NCBI GenBank assembly: GCA_920105625.2
Contig: OV050030.1
Coordinates: 163,007,863 to 163,071,862 of the forward strand
Length of the DNA: 64,000 bases
Source of the DNA: Clusia tigrina
Taxonomy: Eukaryota; Arthropoda; Insecta; Diptera; Clusiidae
Direction: 5' to 3'
How positions within the stretch are numbered: position 1 is the stretch's first letter; each line of letters opens with the position of its first letter. The translations under genes and the position numbers were made by a program. The notes beneath the pieces were generated by a model, which made no database searches, was not told where the DNA came from, and worked only from the letters and a program-made list of their open reading frames with translations. Shown one piece after another: positions 31,001 through 44,099 of this stretch.

Positions 31001-34000
31001 CTATTGATTCCCTGAACGTCGCCGCCACTCCAAGTGGCGGAGGTCTCGCATAATTGCGGCCGAGGTGTCACACACCACGTCCCATTTCTCCGGGCACTCG
31101 AGCATATAGTGCACGAGGTTGTCCGGTGTCACAGGTTCTCCGCAGACTCTTGTCAGTACCGCTCTGGCACCGCTGTATCGTGGACATGAAAAAAGAACAT
31201 GTTCCACGTCCTCGGGCTCCGTGCCTCCACAATTGTCGCAGCAGGGGGATTCCTCCAGCCGGAATCTGTGTAGGTACGCCCGGAAACCTCCGTGGCCGGT
31301 CAGCAGCTGTGTGACGTGATAGTTCACCTCGCCATGCGACCTATCCATCCAGCGTTGGAGATCAGGGATCAGCCTCCTCGTCCAACGGCCCTTTTCGGAT
31401 GCATCCCATCGGGCTTGCCACTCCTGTATGGTGCTTTGCCTAATGCCTGCTACGCGATCTTCCGCACTCAGCTCGTGCGTACTTTCGCCGTAGTATAGGC
31501 TCCACGCCTCCTTGGCCAGCAGGTCCAGCGGGATCATACCGGCTATCACCAGCGCGGCGTCTGCAGACACAGTACGGTGTGCTGAGATCGTGCGGAGCGC
31601 ACATCTCCTATACGCCGCCTCTATGGTGCGAACGTACGCCTTTACGCTCGACTTCTCAGCCCAAATGGGCGCTCCATGGTTATGGATTTGACGACCTCTG
31701 AGATGAGGCGTCTTTTCCAGTGCCGTGGCCCTCCGAGGTTTGGCATTATCCGGCAGAGCTGGGAACAGGTCCGCGCTGCCTTCTCACCTAATCGCCGAAA
31801 GTTTTCCTTGAACGTCAATCTTGCGTCAATCCAGACGCCTAGGTATTTGAGATGTGGAGTCGTGGTAATGGTGCAGTCACCAACCCTTATCTCCACCACC
31901 TCTTGTACCTTTCGACCTGACACAAGGATAGCCTCCGTTTTGTGTTCTGCCAGCTTCAGTCCAACATCCGCCAGCCATCTTCCAACAGTGGCCACTGTGT
32001 GATTGGCCTCTGCTATTACCTCCTCCAGGTGTTTCGCCGTGATCACTAGCGCTATGTCGTCCGCATATCCGATTATTTTAACGTAATCGGGCACCCGTAT
32101 GCGGAGAATGCCATCGTACATAACGTTCCAGAGAAGTGGCCCCAGTACAGACCCCTGGGGAACTCCGCCGGTGATCTTGTACGTTTCTACACCTCTATCG
32201 GACTCGTATAATAGCATCCTGTCGCTAAAATAACTAGTGATGATTCGCCTTAGATAGATGGGAACCTTGAACTCTGCCAGCGCTTCTGCTATGCGCGCCC
32301 AGCTGGCCGAGTTAAAAGCGTTCTTGACGTCGAGGGTGACCACGAGGCAATACCTCTTGGCACCCCCCTTCCATCTCTGGCCCTGAATCGCCTCCTTCGC
32401 CGTTTGGACGAGTTCGTCAATGGCGTCCACGGTGGATCTGGCCTTTCGGAAGCCATATTGGCGCCTCGCCAGTCCTCCAGCATCCACTATCGCCTCGTCG
32501 ATCCGGTCGCATATAATCCGCTCCAGGACCTTCCCTGCTGTGTCCAACATGCACAGGGGACGGTAGGCCGATGGGTCCTCTGCTGGCTTATCGGCTTTAG
32601 GTATCAATGCCAACCGCTGCCTTTTCCACCGTTTCGGGAAGACTCCTTCCTTAAGACAGGCGTCGTAAAGTGACCTCAGTGTTTCTGGGTGTAGTGCAGC
32701 TGCGGTTTTCAGCAGTCGGTTGGGAATTCCATCTGGGCCAGGTGCCTTCTGGTCCCCAAATTTTCCAACCGCTCGCAACACCTCCTCTGTCATTACACTG
32801 GGTACTTCTTCGCCCAGCTCGGGAGAGAACTGATCAGGCACATAATTTTGCACTGGGAAGAGCTCTCCCACAATGCGTTTCAGCAAGTTTGGGCAGCTTG
32901 GGGCTGGCTGCCTATGGCAGGGGAGCTTTTTCATCACGAGCCTATATGCCGTGCCCCACGGGTTGTCTTCAACCTGTGCACATAGCTCGGTGAAACTCCT
33001 ACGCTTGCTCGCCTTTATGGCCGTCTTCAGCCTTCTTTTAGCCTCTTTGTACAACTGGCGCAGTTGCAGGCAGTCTGGGTTGCCTATTGCACGCTGGTGC
33101 CTTCGCCTTGCTGCGTGGCATTCCTTGCGTAGGCCGGCGATCTCGTCCGTCCACCAATAAACGGATTGATAGTTTCCACCATAGGCCCGCCTGGGCATCG
33201 CCGCATCGCAGGCGCTCTCTAGCTGGCTCGCTAGCTGGTTCGCCATTTCCGCCGCACTGCCTTGCAGCTCAAATTCCTCCAACATGACTTCGAGTGCGCC
33301 GTCGTCGAGGGCGTCCGCTCTCCAGCCTTTTGGCCACGGGCCTGTCCTCCGCCGTTGTTTGTTCCTTTCCAAGTCAAAGCAAATGGCATTGTAGTCGCTG
33401 TGGGTGTACGCGGAACTCACAATCCACCTGGCTCCTCTGACTAACCCGCTGCTGAGGAACGTAAGGTCGATCACAGATGTGGCTTCTCCTCTCACAAAAG
33501 TCGCCTCTCCCGCGTTCATGACGACTACATCAAGAGCCGCAAGCGCGTCCATGAGAATATGACCTCTCGGTGTGGTTCGGGCGCAACCCCATTCAGTTGC
33601 CCATGCGTTGAAGTCGCCGGCAATCACTACGGGGTTCCTGCCTTGCGCGTCCAGAGCAAGTCTGTCTACCACTGACTCGAACTCGTCCGCAGTTAGGCTC
33701 GGCGGCATGTAGCAACTGTACACCGTGGTCCCTCCAATGGTCGCTCTGACGTAGCAATCGCTTCTCTCTATGTTGCTCAGTTGTATAGGCTTGGTTCCGC
33801 ACACCCAAAGTGCGGCACCACCAGTGGTGTCTTCGGCCCATACTCCTTGGTGCTTGCGCCTATACGGCTCGCTAAGCACTGCAACATCGACCATCTGTTC
33901 CCTAACGGCCTGCTCCAGGAGATCCTGTGCAGCCTCGCAGTGGTTGAGATTGAGTTGGAACAACCTCATCTCCTGCGCCTGGACCTCTTCTCCGCGGCTC

Positions 34001-34026
34001 GCTTGTAGGATGGGCATGAGCTGCAT
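31001..34026 (-). pseudogene. R1-clade ORF2, one frameshift
   Basis: 794 residues are open from 34026 to 31642. A frameshift near 31660 (after SEVVKSI) leads to 31570-31001 (189 residues). The endonuclease domain spans about residues 25-240 (LFQLNLNHCEAAQDLLEQAV, AGDFNAWATEWGC). Its catalytic SDH reads SDY (AYTHSDYNAI), a single C-to-T change. RT spans about 430-700, with GVPQGSVLGPLLW and YADDIALV intact. The C-terminal CCHC finger is CDNCGGTEPEDVEHVLFSC. It overlaps ORF1 by 61 bp in another frame, a usual R1-clade arrangement. Confidence 0.9.
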
Positions 34027-35433
34027 CCTGTCGGATGCTCCACATCCTTGCGGCCGCTGGCCTTACAAAGGGTACACGTGGGGGCCTTGTCGCACTCCCG
34101 TGCGTTATGGCCCTCTGTGCCGCATCTGTAGCACTTGTGGCGCCAATCATCCTTGCTACCGCATTTCTGCGCGGTGTGGCCGAACTCCATACATTTGTAA
34201 CAACGCAGGGGAGTCACCTTTTCGCGCACCCGGCATGAGGTCCATCCGACTCTCAGCCTGCCAGCTTTCAGAAGGGCTGCGGCTGCCTGGGGCGACAGAC
34301 TGATGACCGCTGTCTGTGTTCCACCGTACGCTTTCCTGAGAGACCTGATTGCATCCACGGGAGGTCTCTCCGAGAGATTGGCTGTACACAGCGCCTCGTG
34401 GACATCTTCCACCGTGGTGACTTCGTCCAGGTCTTTCACCTCCACTAGGGTTTCCTGCGTGAGCTTACGCACCTCCACACTGGTTCCCAGGACAGTCGCC
34501 ACCGCCTCATGATACTGGGGTGTCTTTGGATCTGCCGCCACGCTCAACTCCAGAAGCAGTTCACCCTTGGCCGTCTTTCGGATCCTGCGGACGCTCTCTC
34601 CCAGCTCTGACAGCTGCGGGTCCCTCTGGATCTTGCGGAGGATGTCCGCGTAGCTCACCGTGCCAGTTTCCCTGATGACGATGGCATCGGGGCGCGCTGG
34701 CTTAGGCTTCCGGCCCTTCCGCTTCGCTTGGGGTCTGGAACGAACTGTGGTCCACCCAACTTTTTCACCCTCCGCCTTTCCAGCCATAGGCTTATGGGTC
34801 TTAGGATTTGGCCGGGTTACCGTTTTCTCGGCCGCCAGTGTCGGGGCATCCCCCCTCCTCCTCTTAGCTACCGCTCGGCTAGTCGGACTTACTTGCTCCG
34901 GATCCCCCTTCTCACGGGGGCGCTTTGGCGTTGCGACTGCGGCCGCGTAGCTCTTCGCCTGGGCAGGGGCTGTTCGCGAAGACGCACCGGCTTTGCCTTG
35001 GTTGTCCACAGGAGGGCGCAACCTGCACCTCCTTGTCCACCATCTCCGTCCGCCCTTCAGTCTGGACTGCCCTGTCGGCTTGCACCAGCTGTGGCACTCT
35101 CGCAGCCATACCTGCGTCCTGCTCCTCGACGACCTGCAAGCAGACATCCCGGATTTTGGATGCCTTCCGCTTGATGTCGGCATGTACATTGTGCCTTGGC
35201 ACAAGGAAAGCTATGAGTGCTTCAATGTGCCACTCCAGCACCGCCATTTTGCCTTTGGCAATGACCTCATCGGGAGGGATGACCGCCATTGCCGTCGGAT
35301 CGGCCCTCATGCCCATCACTCGCTGAAGCTCACTGGTGTCTGCCAGTGTGTTTCTCCGCACCACCGTCTTTCTTATTACCGGAGGAGGGGTCCTCTGGAT
35401 AGTAGACCTCCTGCCGAAGGGGTCCTTCGGCAC
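33966..35433 (-). pseudogene. R1-clade ORF1, one frameshift
   Basis: 35433 to about 35000 gives an N-terminal part (MPKDPFGRRSTIQRTPPPVI; coiled-coil-like AVLEWHIEALIAFLV). The next frame to 33966 gives the rest. That part has a Lys/Arg-rich linker, a folded segment (RPDAIVIRETGTVSYADILR; SLRKAYGGTQTAVISL) and three CCHC-type knuckles: CYKCMEFGHTAQKC, CYRCGTEGHNAREC and CTLCKASGRKDVEHPTGC. ORF1 proteins of this clade coat the LINE RNA. The frameshift lies near 34990. Confidence 0.85.
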
Positions 35434-35460
35434 GGGGGCGATTGCGGCATTAAGCTACCA

Positions 35461-35799
35461 GCCATTTCTGTAAGATTTCACTCTTACTTACTGAGGTGGC
35501 AGCATACCGCAATCGTCAGCCCACAAGCATCAGCTTATTTCCTATATTTCCGGTATGCCATAATCAAGGCCTTACCGGTCTCGGCCTTGATTTGAGGTAC
35601 AACAGATCCCACGATGTCCCTTTGTGGTCCCACGATGGTCCCTCGCTGTTCCATCGTTGATCCCTCGTTGTCCCCCGTTGCCCAGACAGTCGCCCCATGA
35701 GGGGGTCATCGCTATCTCTGGGTGCGTTGCTCACTTCAGCTGGCCATCAGCGGGTGCTGGTGTGCCATTGCCCGGACCCGCCACGTGGAGGCAGTGAGT
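35461..35799 (-). other. LINE 5' leader or flank; 10-bp perfect hairpin
   Basis: Contains AATCAAGGCC at 35562-35571 and GGCCTTGATT at 35583-35592, with an 11-nt loop. Degenerate repeats of tcccacgatggtccc-type text follow at 35605-35680. No coding frame. Confidence 0.5.
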
Positions 35800-36573
<774 letters not shown>

Positions 36574-36599
36574 ATATGGATATGCTATGTATATGTACT

Positions 36600-36700
36600 T
36601 TTTTAACGGGGAGGAAAGCTTTAAGCCAATTAGTCAGTGTCCACCCACTAAAACCTCCTCACTGTCGCGGCGGGAGGGTTGCCCGGGACCGTATATGTGA
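36600..36700 (-). repeat. R1-clade-like 3' tail
   Basis: On the minus strand gaggaggttttagtgggt matches the 3' UTR phrase of the LINE at 30858-35460 (gaggaggtggttttagtggg). It ends in a short A-run (about 36600-36605), followed by AC/AT-rich DNA, as in that LINE. Confidence 0.55.
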
Positions 36701-37646
36701 TTACGGCGGGAGGCCGTCATGAGCATTCGGCGAAAAAGACTCGACACCTATCTCGCCAAACAAAAATTCTGCTTTCCTCTCTTCAATAAATAATACTGGC
36801 TCTACCACGCGATTTATCCCTTCCGGTGTTAAATATTCCGGCCAGCAAACTTTCGGAGGCAATGTCAATACTGTCTGTGTAAATCCAGCCGATGCTGAGT
36901 TTGTGATCTCTCTATTCGCTGAGGTACTATTGGTCGCCCTTCCTCTTTTAAATTCTGCACACTCCGTCTTTAACAGCGATGCTACTTCCTCTGTTTCTGC
37001 CAATCTTTGAGAAAGTTCCTTCACCTTATTCTCAAGGTACTCCTTTTGTCAAATTTTCTGTTTCTGAATGAAAGTTAAACAATTTCTCCTCTGTCCTATT
37101 TTGGATTGCTGTCCAGGGTTGATCCGCTACCTCCAATGGTGACACAGCTCCTCCGGCGTTTGCCTGTTTCCGCAACTCCTGAGCTTCTTCTCCGCTCGTA
37201 CTCGCTTCGAACTGGTCATCTATTTTCCCCAATAAACAGTTCTTCCCCTGACTGTACCGATTTCAATATGTTTCTTATATCCTCGTCCGGCGGAATTAAA
37301 TTCATAGTTTGCTGTCCAATCCCTCTAATCCAGCATTAAATGTATCTGCCCATTCTTTGACCAGGATATTGATGTAGTCTTCGTAATTTTTTGCAAAGTA
37401 TTTTCCTTTGCCGTACTTGCCTGCGTGAGACAACAACAAATCGTGGTTCCTGTTGAATTCTCTCCCCAGATTTTGCAACTGTATTATCCGCTTGTGGTAA
37501 TACGCGTTGTCCTTACGTAACATGCCGTCTTTCCTAAAGTTACGAACCAATTTTTGGATTACCTCGTCAGTTCGCTCCTGTATCAGCAGTAACCCCAGCG
37601 CTCCCTTTGTCCTATCCAAAAGCCAGAACAGATGGCGTATTCTCAA
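36701..37646 (-). pseudogene. Unidentified ORF set in front of R1-like tail
   Basis: I do not recognise the product. On the minus strand three frames follow each other: 37646-37302 (114 residues, with LGLLLIQERTDEVIQKLVRN and a basic amphipathic segment), 37232-37032 (Glu-rich) and 37024-36701 (starts with a coiled-coil-like MKELSQRLAETEEVASLL, ends at a stop before the tail). They read like one frameshifted gene of about 310 residues. Length and composition suit an ORF1 or Gag-like protein, but no zinc knuckle is present. Confidence 0.4.
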
Positions 37647-38439
37647 AAATTATTTACAAATGAAACCCAATTATGGTTAAAAACTAGTTTTATAGATTAT
37701 AATCTTATCCCATTACTTCTAACAAGATTTTATTACATTTAGTCATATCTTACTTATTTTCAGCAAATTTTTTTTTCTTAACGATTTATTTCAAATTTAT
37801 TTAAAATTAAAATAGTCTCATCTTGAGGCGTCCGGCCATTGTTCCTCCAATGATCCGCATTGAAACCAATCCAGTGCTATATTCATATCAAAAGTCGAAT
37901 AAATGAATAAAGTAAAAATGCATTTCAACTAAAAAAAAAATTATTTTTTTTTATTTATGCTGGTTTCAAATAAAATTACCAAAATTATCAGACTTCGTAA
38001 TCTCATGACAAATTTATTAGACAAAATTCCACCGTAAATCCTCTCTTATATATATTCTTCTTTTACTTGTTTTCCACTACAAGTTCCACATCCGCTATCT
38101 ACTGACGTCCATTTATTCCTTCCATCAATGCAAATTAATCCTTGACTTCCTCACATGTATCGTCAAACGTTCGCCCAACTCCAATTGTCCTTTCACCATC
38201 TTTAATACTCCCAAAAATCCATATAAAATGGCTATATGTTCGAAATAATCCAAAATTGGCTTTACAGACAAAAGTGTCCTGATTCATACCCCGTACTTTG
38301 AATTCATATTCGTAATAAGAATATTTATATATTTCCTAATATCCTAAGCTCATGGTATTTAATTTCATGTATAAAAGTGTAAAATGTGTGTTAAAAAATA
38401 TTCCTAACAAACGCACAAAATCAATTTATTATCGTGTTA
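37647..38439. other. AT-rich spacer, nothing recognised
   Basis: This is where a 5' LTR of the following errantivirus-like element should be. I find no match to its 3' LTR here and no clear primer site. Confidence 0.5.
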
Positions 38440-38544
38440 CATTAAAGAAAGTGCAGTGACCAAGAATTAACATAAAAAACTCTCAAGTCAATACCAAGTG
38501 AATCTTCAAGACTAATCCGAGGCACAGCAAACCCAACAAAACCG

Positions 38545-39593
38545 ATGCCAATAGAAACTAGATCCAGAAAATTCGAACTCCCGTCCAAGGAAGAAGACAT
38601 ACAAGCAGAGGCCAACACCAGATTAGAGATGTCGCAGGAGGAATCTGTACAAACAATGCAACAAACAATACCAGCAGTGCGACCAGCACCACCGTTGCCA
38701 ACAACCATAACACCGAACGACCTTCTGAAGGATGCGCAAAGGATACACGAGTTCACGGGGACTGGACATTATGCACTTTCTTCATTTCTACGAGAAGTGG
38801 ATACGTTGTTACCATTACTGGACGGTAACCCGCAAATGAAGGCGTACATTTTCTCGAGGACCATGTTGTCAGAACCCTGGGATCTAACGCCTCTTGGGAC
38901 GACATAAAGGACGCACTTATAACCAACTTTGGAGTGAAGGAGACGTACCACCAGCTGTACCAGCGAGCCATCTCAACAAAAAACTTTCAAGTAAGATCCT
39001 ATTATTTAGAGCTAAGAAATATTTTAAGTAAACTTAATGAAAAGTATGAATACGACATAAATAAGCCCATAGAATTTAGCCCAGCAAATAATGAGGGCAT
39101 AATATTAAGAACCTTTATAAATAACATTAACATTAACTTAGCAACACTAATACTTAACAAAAATATTACAAACTTACGGAGTGCATTCGACTTGCTAGAA
39201 AGTTCAGGAATGATGAGGGATGCCAATAGTCATACTTCCACAGTACACAATAATTTCAAACATAGTAACACTAGCTACAGACAATACAACCACGGACAAA
39301 ATAATCCAGGACAATACACACAATACAACCACGGACAAAATAATCCAGGACAATACACACAATACAACCATGGACAAAATAATCCAGGGCAATACAGACA
39401 ATACAACCAAGTACAAAATAAACAAAGACAAATGCGACAGCACGATGAAAAACAATATAATGGCCAAAACAGACAACAAAATAATCCTAGACAGGGTTAC
39501 AATAATCGGAGAGAATCAAGGTTCACTAACGTAAACCACATGGATCATGAAGTAAATTTTCCCATAACGCCTCACAAACGTACTTACCTATAG
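38545..39593 (+). pseudogene. Errantivirus-like gag (frameshifted)
   Basis: 38545-38905 opens MPIETRSRKFELPSKEED and includes LSSFLREVDTLLPLLDG, the Gag core start of this group. A frameshift near 38900 leads to 38934-39593, with YELYQR-like and RSYYLELRNILSKLNEKYEY segments. The C-terminus is Asn/Gln-rich with a 13-residue repeat and lacks a CCHC knuckle, as is usual in errantivirus Gag. Confidence 0.75.
39282..39410 (+). repeat. 39-bp (13-codon) repeat in gag, 3+ copies
   Basis: Units start at 39282, 39321 and 39360, each encoding QYNHGQNNPGQYT or a close variant. The frame is kept. Confidence 0.9.
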
Positions 39594-39595
39594 TA

Positions 39596-40402
39596 ATCTT
39601 GTCGATAGGCAACGACACAATTAGGTGTCTAATAGATACAAGATCATCAACATCCTTACTCGATGACAGAAAATTACCACAATATAGGAGGGAAAAACTA
39701 ACAGCATCAATAAAATTCAATTCACTCAACAACCAAACGCTGATTGACACGCAAATTACAACTGCTTTACCTAGTGAATTTAATGAAGATGCAAATATGG
39801 TTTGGAAAACTACAAAATTTTTTAATAAACAATTCGACGCAATATTAGGCCAAAATCTACTGAGACCATTAGGATCTGTTGTGGATATGAGAGAGGAAGT
39901 GCTGTTAATCAATAACAACAAAATAAAATTTATAAGTGCTTGCCCATTTCAATTTGAAGAAATACATCAATTAGATTCTAACAGCTTCGGAGACGAAGAT
40001 ATGGCAGAACTTACCAAATCATTGAATTCTGAAGAATCAAGGCATTTGAAGAAGTTAATAAACTCTTATAATGACCTATTTTATAAAGACGGTGACTATC
40101 TAACAAACACTACTGGAATCGAACACGAAATTAACACGAAAAATGAGCAGCCAATATATTCAAAAATATATAGGTACCCGCAAATCCACGAGCAAGAGAT
40201 ATCTTCTCAAATTGCAGATATGCTCCAACAGGGTATTATAAAGGAAAGTAATTCACCTTATAATAGTCCCCTATGGATTGTACCTAAGAAGACTGACTAC
40301 TCTGAAAAGAAAAAATGGCGCATAGTGATCGACTATAGGAAACTGAACGAAATAACAACCGATGACAAGTTTCCTATTCCCAACATTGACCACTTTGGAT
40401 AA
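39596..40402 (+). pseudogene. Protease and RT N-terminus of errantivirus-like pol
   Basis: Opens in the pol frame just after gag. The protease active site reads IDTRSSTSLL, so the Gly of Asp-Thr-Gly is Arg. The C-terminal strand is FDAILGQNLLRPLG. RT starts with RYPQIHEQEISSQIADML, SPYNSPLWIVPKK and [15 protein letters not shown] frameshift at about 40395 shifts to the next frame. Confidence 0.8.
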
Positions 40403-40994
40403 ATTAGGCAGGGCTCAGTATTTCACATCCCTTGACTTGGCAAAAGGTTTCCACCAAATTTTATTAAAAGAGGAGGACTGGAAGAAAACTGCTTTTTCCA
40501 CGCCTTTAGGACATTATGAGTACGTACGAATGCCGTTTGGTCTGAAAAATGCCCCATCAACTTTTCAACGCCTTATGAATTCGGTATTACAGGAATTCAT
40601 AAACAAGATCTGCGTAGTATATATGTACGACATATTGGTGTTTAGCACAACCATAGGCGAACATGTAAGTAGTATTAGGAAAATATTCGAGAAATTACGT
40701 TCGCATAACCTAAAAATTCAATTTGATAAATGCAAATTCTTTTCAAAAGAGACCGAATATTTGGGACACGTTCTGACACCCGAAGGCGTCAAACCTAATC
40801 CAAGGAAAATCGAAACTATTTTAAACCTTAGATTGCCTCGAACAACAAAACAAATAAAATCATTTTTGGGAATAACTGGCTACTATCGCAAATTCATACG
40901 AGATTATTCCAAAACAGCTCAACCAATGACTCAATACCTCAAAAAAAAACAGCAAAATAAACATAAACGACTCAAACTATATAAATGCCTTTGA
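40362..40994 (+). pseudogene. RT core of errantivirus-like pol
   Basis: Continues [41 protein letters not shown], then the catalytic box [12 protein letters not shown]. The expected Asp-Asp pair is Tyr-Asp, one base away (gac to tac), so polymerase activity would be lost. The thumb ([30 protein letters not shown]) follows. Stop at 40994, and a frameshift leads into RNase H. Confidence 0.8.
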
Positions 40995-41010
40995 AAAACT
41001 AAAACTAATA

Positions 41011-42758
41011 TTGATGGAAGCACCCATACTAAAATATCCTGACTTTAACAAAAAATTTAAAGTAGTTACCGATGCTAGCATGTTCGCTATAGGAGCTGTT
41101 CTTCAACAGAATAATCACCCTATTTGCTACGCTAGCAGAACATTAAACGATCATGAACGAAACTACTCAACAACAGAAAAGGAATTACTAGCAATCGTGT
41201 GGGCTACCAATTACTGCAGACCATACATTTATGGAGTAAATTTTGAACTGGCAACAGACCACCAACCCTTAAAATGGTTACATGCTAAAACAAAAGGCAA
41301 AGACATTAATCCTCGATTGCAAAGATGGCTTTTAAAACTAGGAGAAAACAATATAAACATGGATTACATCAAAGGAGGCGATAATAAAGTAGCAGATTTT
41401 TTAAGCCGAGTTAATGCCGACACAAATGAAATCAACACAATAGGAGTTCACAGTCAAGAACCTGGTATTGAACATCCAGATACACAATACCCTAACAACC
41501 ATATACCAACATTAGATACTGTAGTGAATAGATTTAAAACACAAATCATACTTACAAATGACAAAACACAGGACTTTAGTATCAAACATGGCAATAAGAA
41601 AATTTTTTTAAGCGCAGCTGACCTACAACGTAACATATCTCATATTTTAAAGCACCACACAGGAAATGGAAAAATAGGAGTTTACTCAGAGTTAACTGAC
41701 AACGATTTTAAAACATTTGAACATAAAGCAAAAGAGCTTTCCGAAAATAACTTAAAATTCGTAAGATGTGCCTACTATGCAAAAGATATGGACAATGAAG
41801 ACGAAACCTACAAACAAATACAAAAATACCACAAATACGACACAGGACATACTGGAATTAATGAAAATTATGAAGGCCTCAAAAAATATATATATTACCC
41901 TATCCTAAAAAATATGATTCAGAAATACATAAACAATTGCGATACTTGCAACCGCGTAAAATATGATAGAAATCCTATCAAGGAACATTTTAAAATGACA
42001 GAGACTCCAACAGACATTAACCAAATAGTACATATGGACGTATACACAAACTCAAAAGCTAATTTTTTGACATTTATCGATAGATTCTCTAAGTTCGCCA
42101 CCGCATATTACCTTGAAGATAGAAATCACAGAACGATTATTGAAAAACTAAGAGATCTCAGATCACAAAAGGGTCATTTTAAGAAACTAATCACAGATAA
42201 TGAATTTAAAAGTATGAACGTAAAAGACTACTTACGAAACGAGAACATAGAACTTCATTTAGTAAAAGCAAACAACCACACAGGAAACTCTGATATCGAA
42301 CGGCTACACAATACATTAGCAGAGAGAATAAGAATTCTAAATATTGAAAACAAGCAACTTAGCATAAAAGAGAAAATGTGTAGGGCAATAATAGTTATCA
42401 CTCAAAAATAAAGGAAAAACCAATTAATGTACAACAAGGGAAGTGTAACAAAAGTCAGATTTATACAAATTCCATTAAAGAAAAAACTAGGTACATAATT
42501 AAACACAACACAAACAGAGAACACTATTCAGAAAATAGATCAGAAGGCTACATCAAAAATTATAAAAGTGTGAGGCATAAGGAAGAACCAAAATATACTA
42601 AGAAAGCACTAGGAAATATACATACATCCAATATTAAAAGAGAAACTAAATTTGCAGGTAAAATGGATGTTAATATTATTCCTGATACTGTGACCACCGA
42701 ACATAGGCCACACCCATCTGCTAATGGAGAAGATAGAAACCAACCTGGGCTACACTGA
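41011..42758 (+). pseudogene. RNase H and integrase of errantivirus-like pol
   Basis: 41011-42411 is open for 466 residues. RNase H motifs: KVVTDASMFAIGAVL, STTEKELLAIVWA, LATDHQPLKWL, GGDNKVADFLSR. Integrase zinc domain: HKYDTGHTG ... NCDTCNRVK. Catalytic core: HMDVYTN, LITDNEFKS, NSDIERLHNT, so the three acidic residues are present. After a stop at 42411 the C-terminus continues in another frame to 42758, overlapping the env start by 35 bp. Confidence 0.8.
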
Positions 42759-44090
42759 ACTAACAATAGACAATGTCGCTCTCGTTAAAAACTACGATAC
42801 AATACTACACTTTATAAATCCATACGAAATCTTAGATATAGTCGACAACTTACAAAATAATATAAGAAAATCAAACCTACAAGAAAAATCGATTGCTTTA
42901 GAAATACAATTAAATAACACCCGAAACAAAATTTATACATTAATTACACACAGAGAAAAACGTGGACTATTTAATTTCATGGGTACTGCACAAAAATGGC
43001 TTTATGGAACAATGAATGATGAAGACAGACAAGAAATAGAAGGACACCTTAACGTAATTGATACAAACAATCACAATGCTATACAAAACCTTAACAGTCA
43101 GATAAAAATTAACCAAAACTTCAACGAAACCTTCTCCATATTGAAAAACGCAATCGATAAAGACAGAATACTAATACAGTACAAACTTAATGACATTAGT
43201 GGTCAATCAAGTACACTATACAGACAAACACTATATATAGACTTCATATTAAAGATAAAAATTTTACAAGATAACATAGACCATATACAGGACAATATTG
43301 CATCTGCTAGACTTGGCACTATTCATAGCAATTTACTAACAAACGAGGAAATAGAGGAATATAAAATCGAGCTAGATAAGTTACAAAATATAAAATTAAG
43401 CACAATTCTAGACCAAAATAAAAATATTATATTTGTTATAAGAATACCAAAAGATACTGTTATTCTACAAAGAATATTACTGTACCCAATAGCAGATAAC
43501 CATAATTTAGAATATATGTTTGAACCGCAAGAAATTGTCAAATATGAAAAAGAGATATACAATTATGTTGGAGACAGATATATTAAAAATTTAAGAAGAT
43601 GTAATAACTGTATAATGAAAAAGAACTGCATGCACATATTTAATAACATTTCCGAAATTATAGAATTAAATAATGGAATTATACTAGCAAAAACCAACAT
43701 TTAGCAAATTTCTCAAATACTTGTGACGAACGTAAATTAATTTTAAATGGAAATTATTTATTTAACTTCAACAACTGTTCAATCATTATAAATAATAATA
43801 AAATACAAAATGCAGAGAGACAGTTTAAACAAAGTTTCACGATACCAAATTATTTGGAAAGCATTAAAGATTCAAATAAAAAGATAACATTTGACAACTT
43901 AATTCTAGAAAAAAATCAAAATCTGAAAGAAATCAGTGAAATTAAATATTCCAAGCACGAAAAATATGCATTTGGAAGCACTTTAGTAATAATTATAATT
44001 GTCATTATAATATTTATTGTAACGTTGACCTGTAAGCACAAAAACCTGCAAGTAAAGATAAAAAATGCCTCAGGAGTGTCCTCAAACTAA
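42724..44090 (+). pseudogene. env-like gene (fusion protein type), broken
   Basis: 42724-43704 is open for 326 residues. A furin-type site (REKR) near residue 80 is followed by a hydrophobic GLFNFMG segment, the layout of the baculovirus-F-like Env of errantiviruses. After it comes a long helical, Asn/Ile-rich ectodomain and a C-terminal Cys cluster (RRCNNCIMKKNC). Stops separate this from 43854-44090, which holds the single membrane anchor (TLVIIIIVIIIFIVTLTC) and a short basic tail. No signal peptide is visible at the given start, because the 5' end is normally supplied by splicing. Non-functional as it stands. Confidence 0.75.
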
Positions 44091-44099
44091 GGGGGGAGG
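44090..44099 (+). promoter_or_regulatory. Polypurine tract
   Basis: AGGGGGGAGG immediately before the LTR start. Confidence 0.75.

Larger units (their letters stand above)
30858..35460 (-). mobile_element. R1-clade LINE, nearly complete, with poly(A)
   Basis: On the minus strand: 5' leader from about 35460, ORF1 (35433-33966), ORF2 (34026-31001), a 3' UTR with ggaggtggttttagtgggta, and a terminal A-run of about 18-20 (30858-30877). The flank after the A-run is AC/AT-rich (catatagatatatacacacac). It is the best-preserved LINE in the window, with about one frameshift per ORF. Confidence 0.85.

Noticed and set aside
32404..33444. Plus-strand frames opposite R1 ORF2
   Set aside because: They are shadows of a well-supported minus-strand gene with endonuclease and RT motifs.
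26727..35460. R1 copies as evidence for an rDNA locus
   Set aside because: No 28S or other rRNA sequence is seen around them. Flanks are simple repeats and other elements.
37820..37850. Primer-binding site candidate (minus strand TGGCCGGACGCC)
   Set aside because: It starts with TGG, but no LTR pair and no matching tRNA could be supported.
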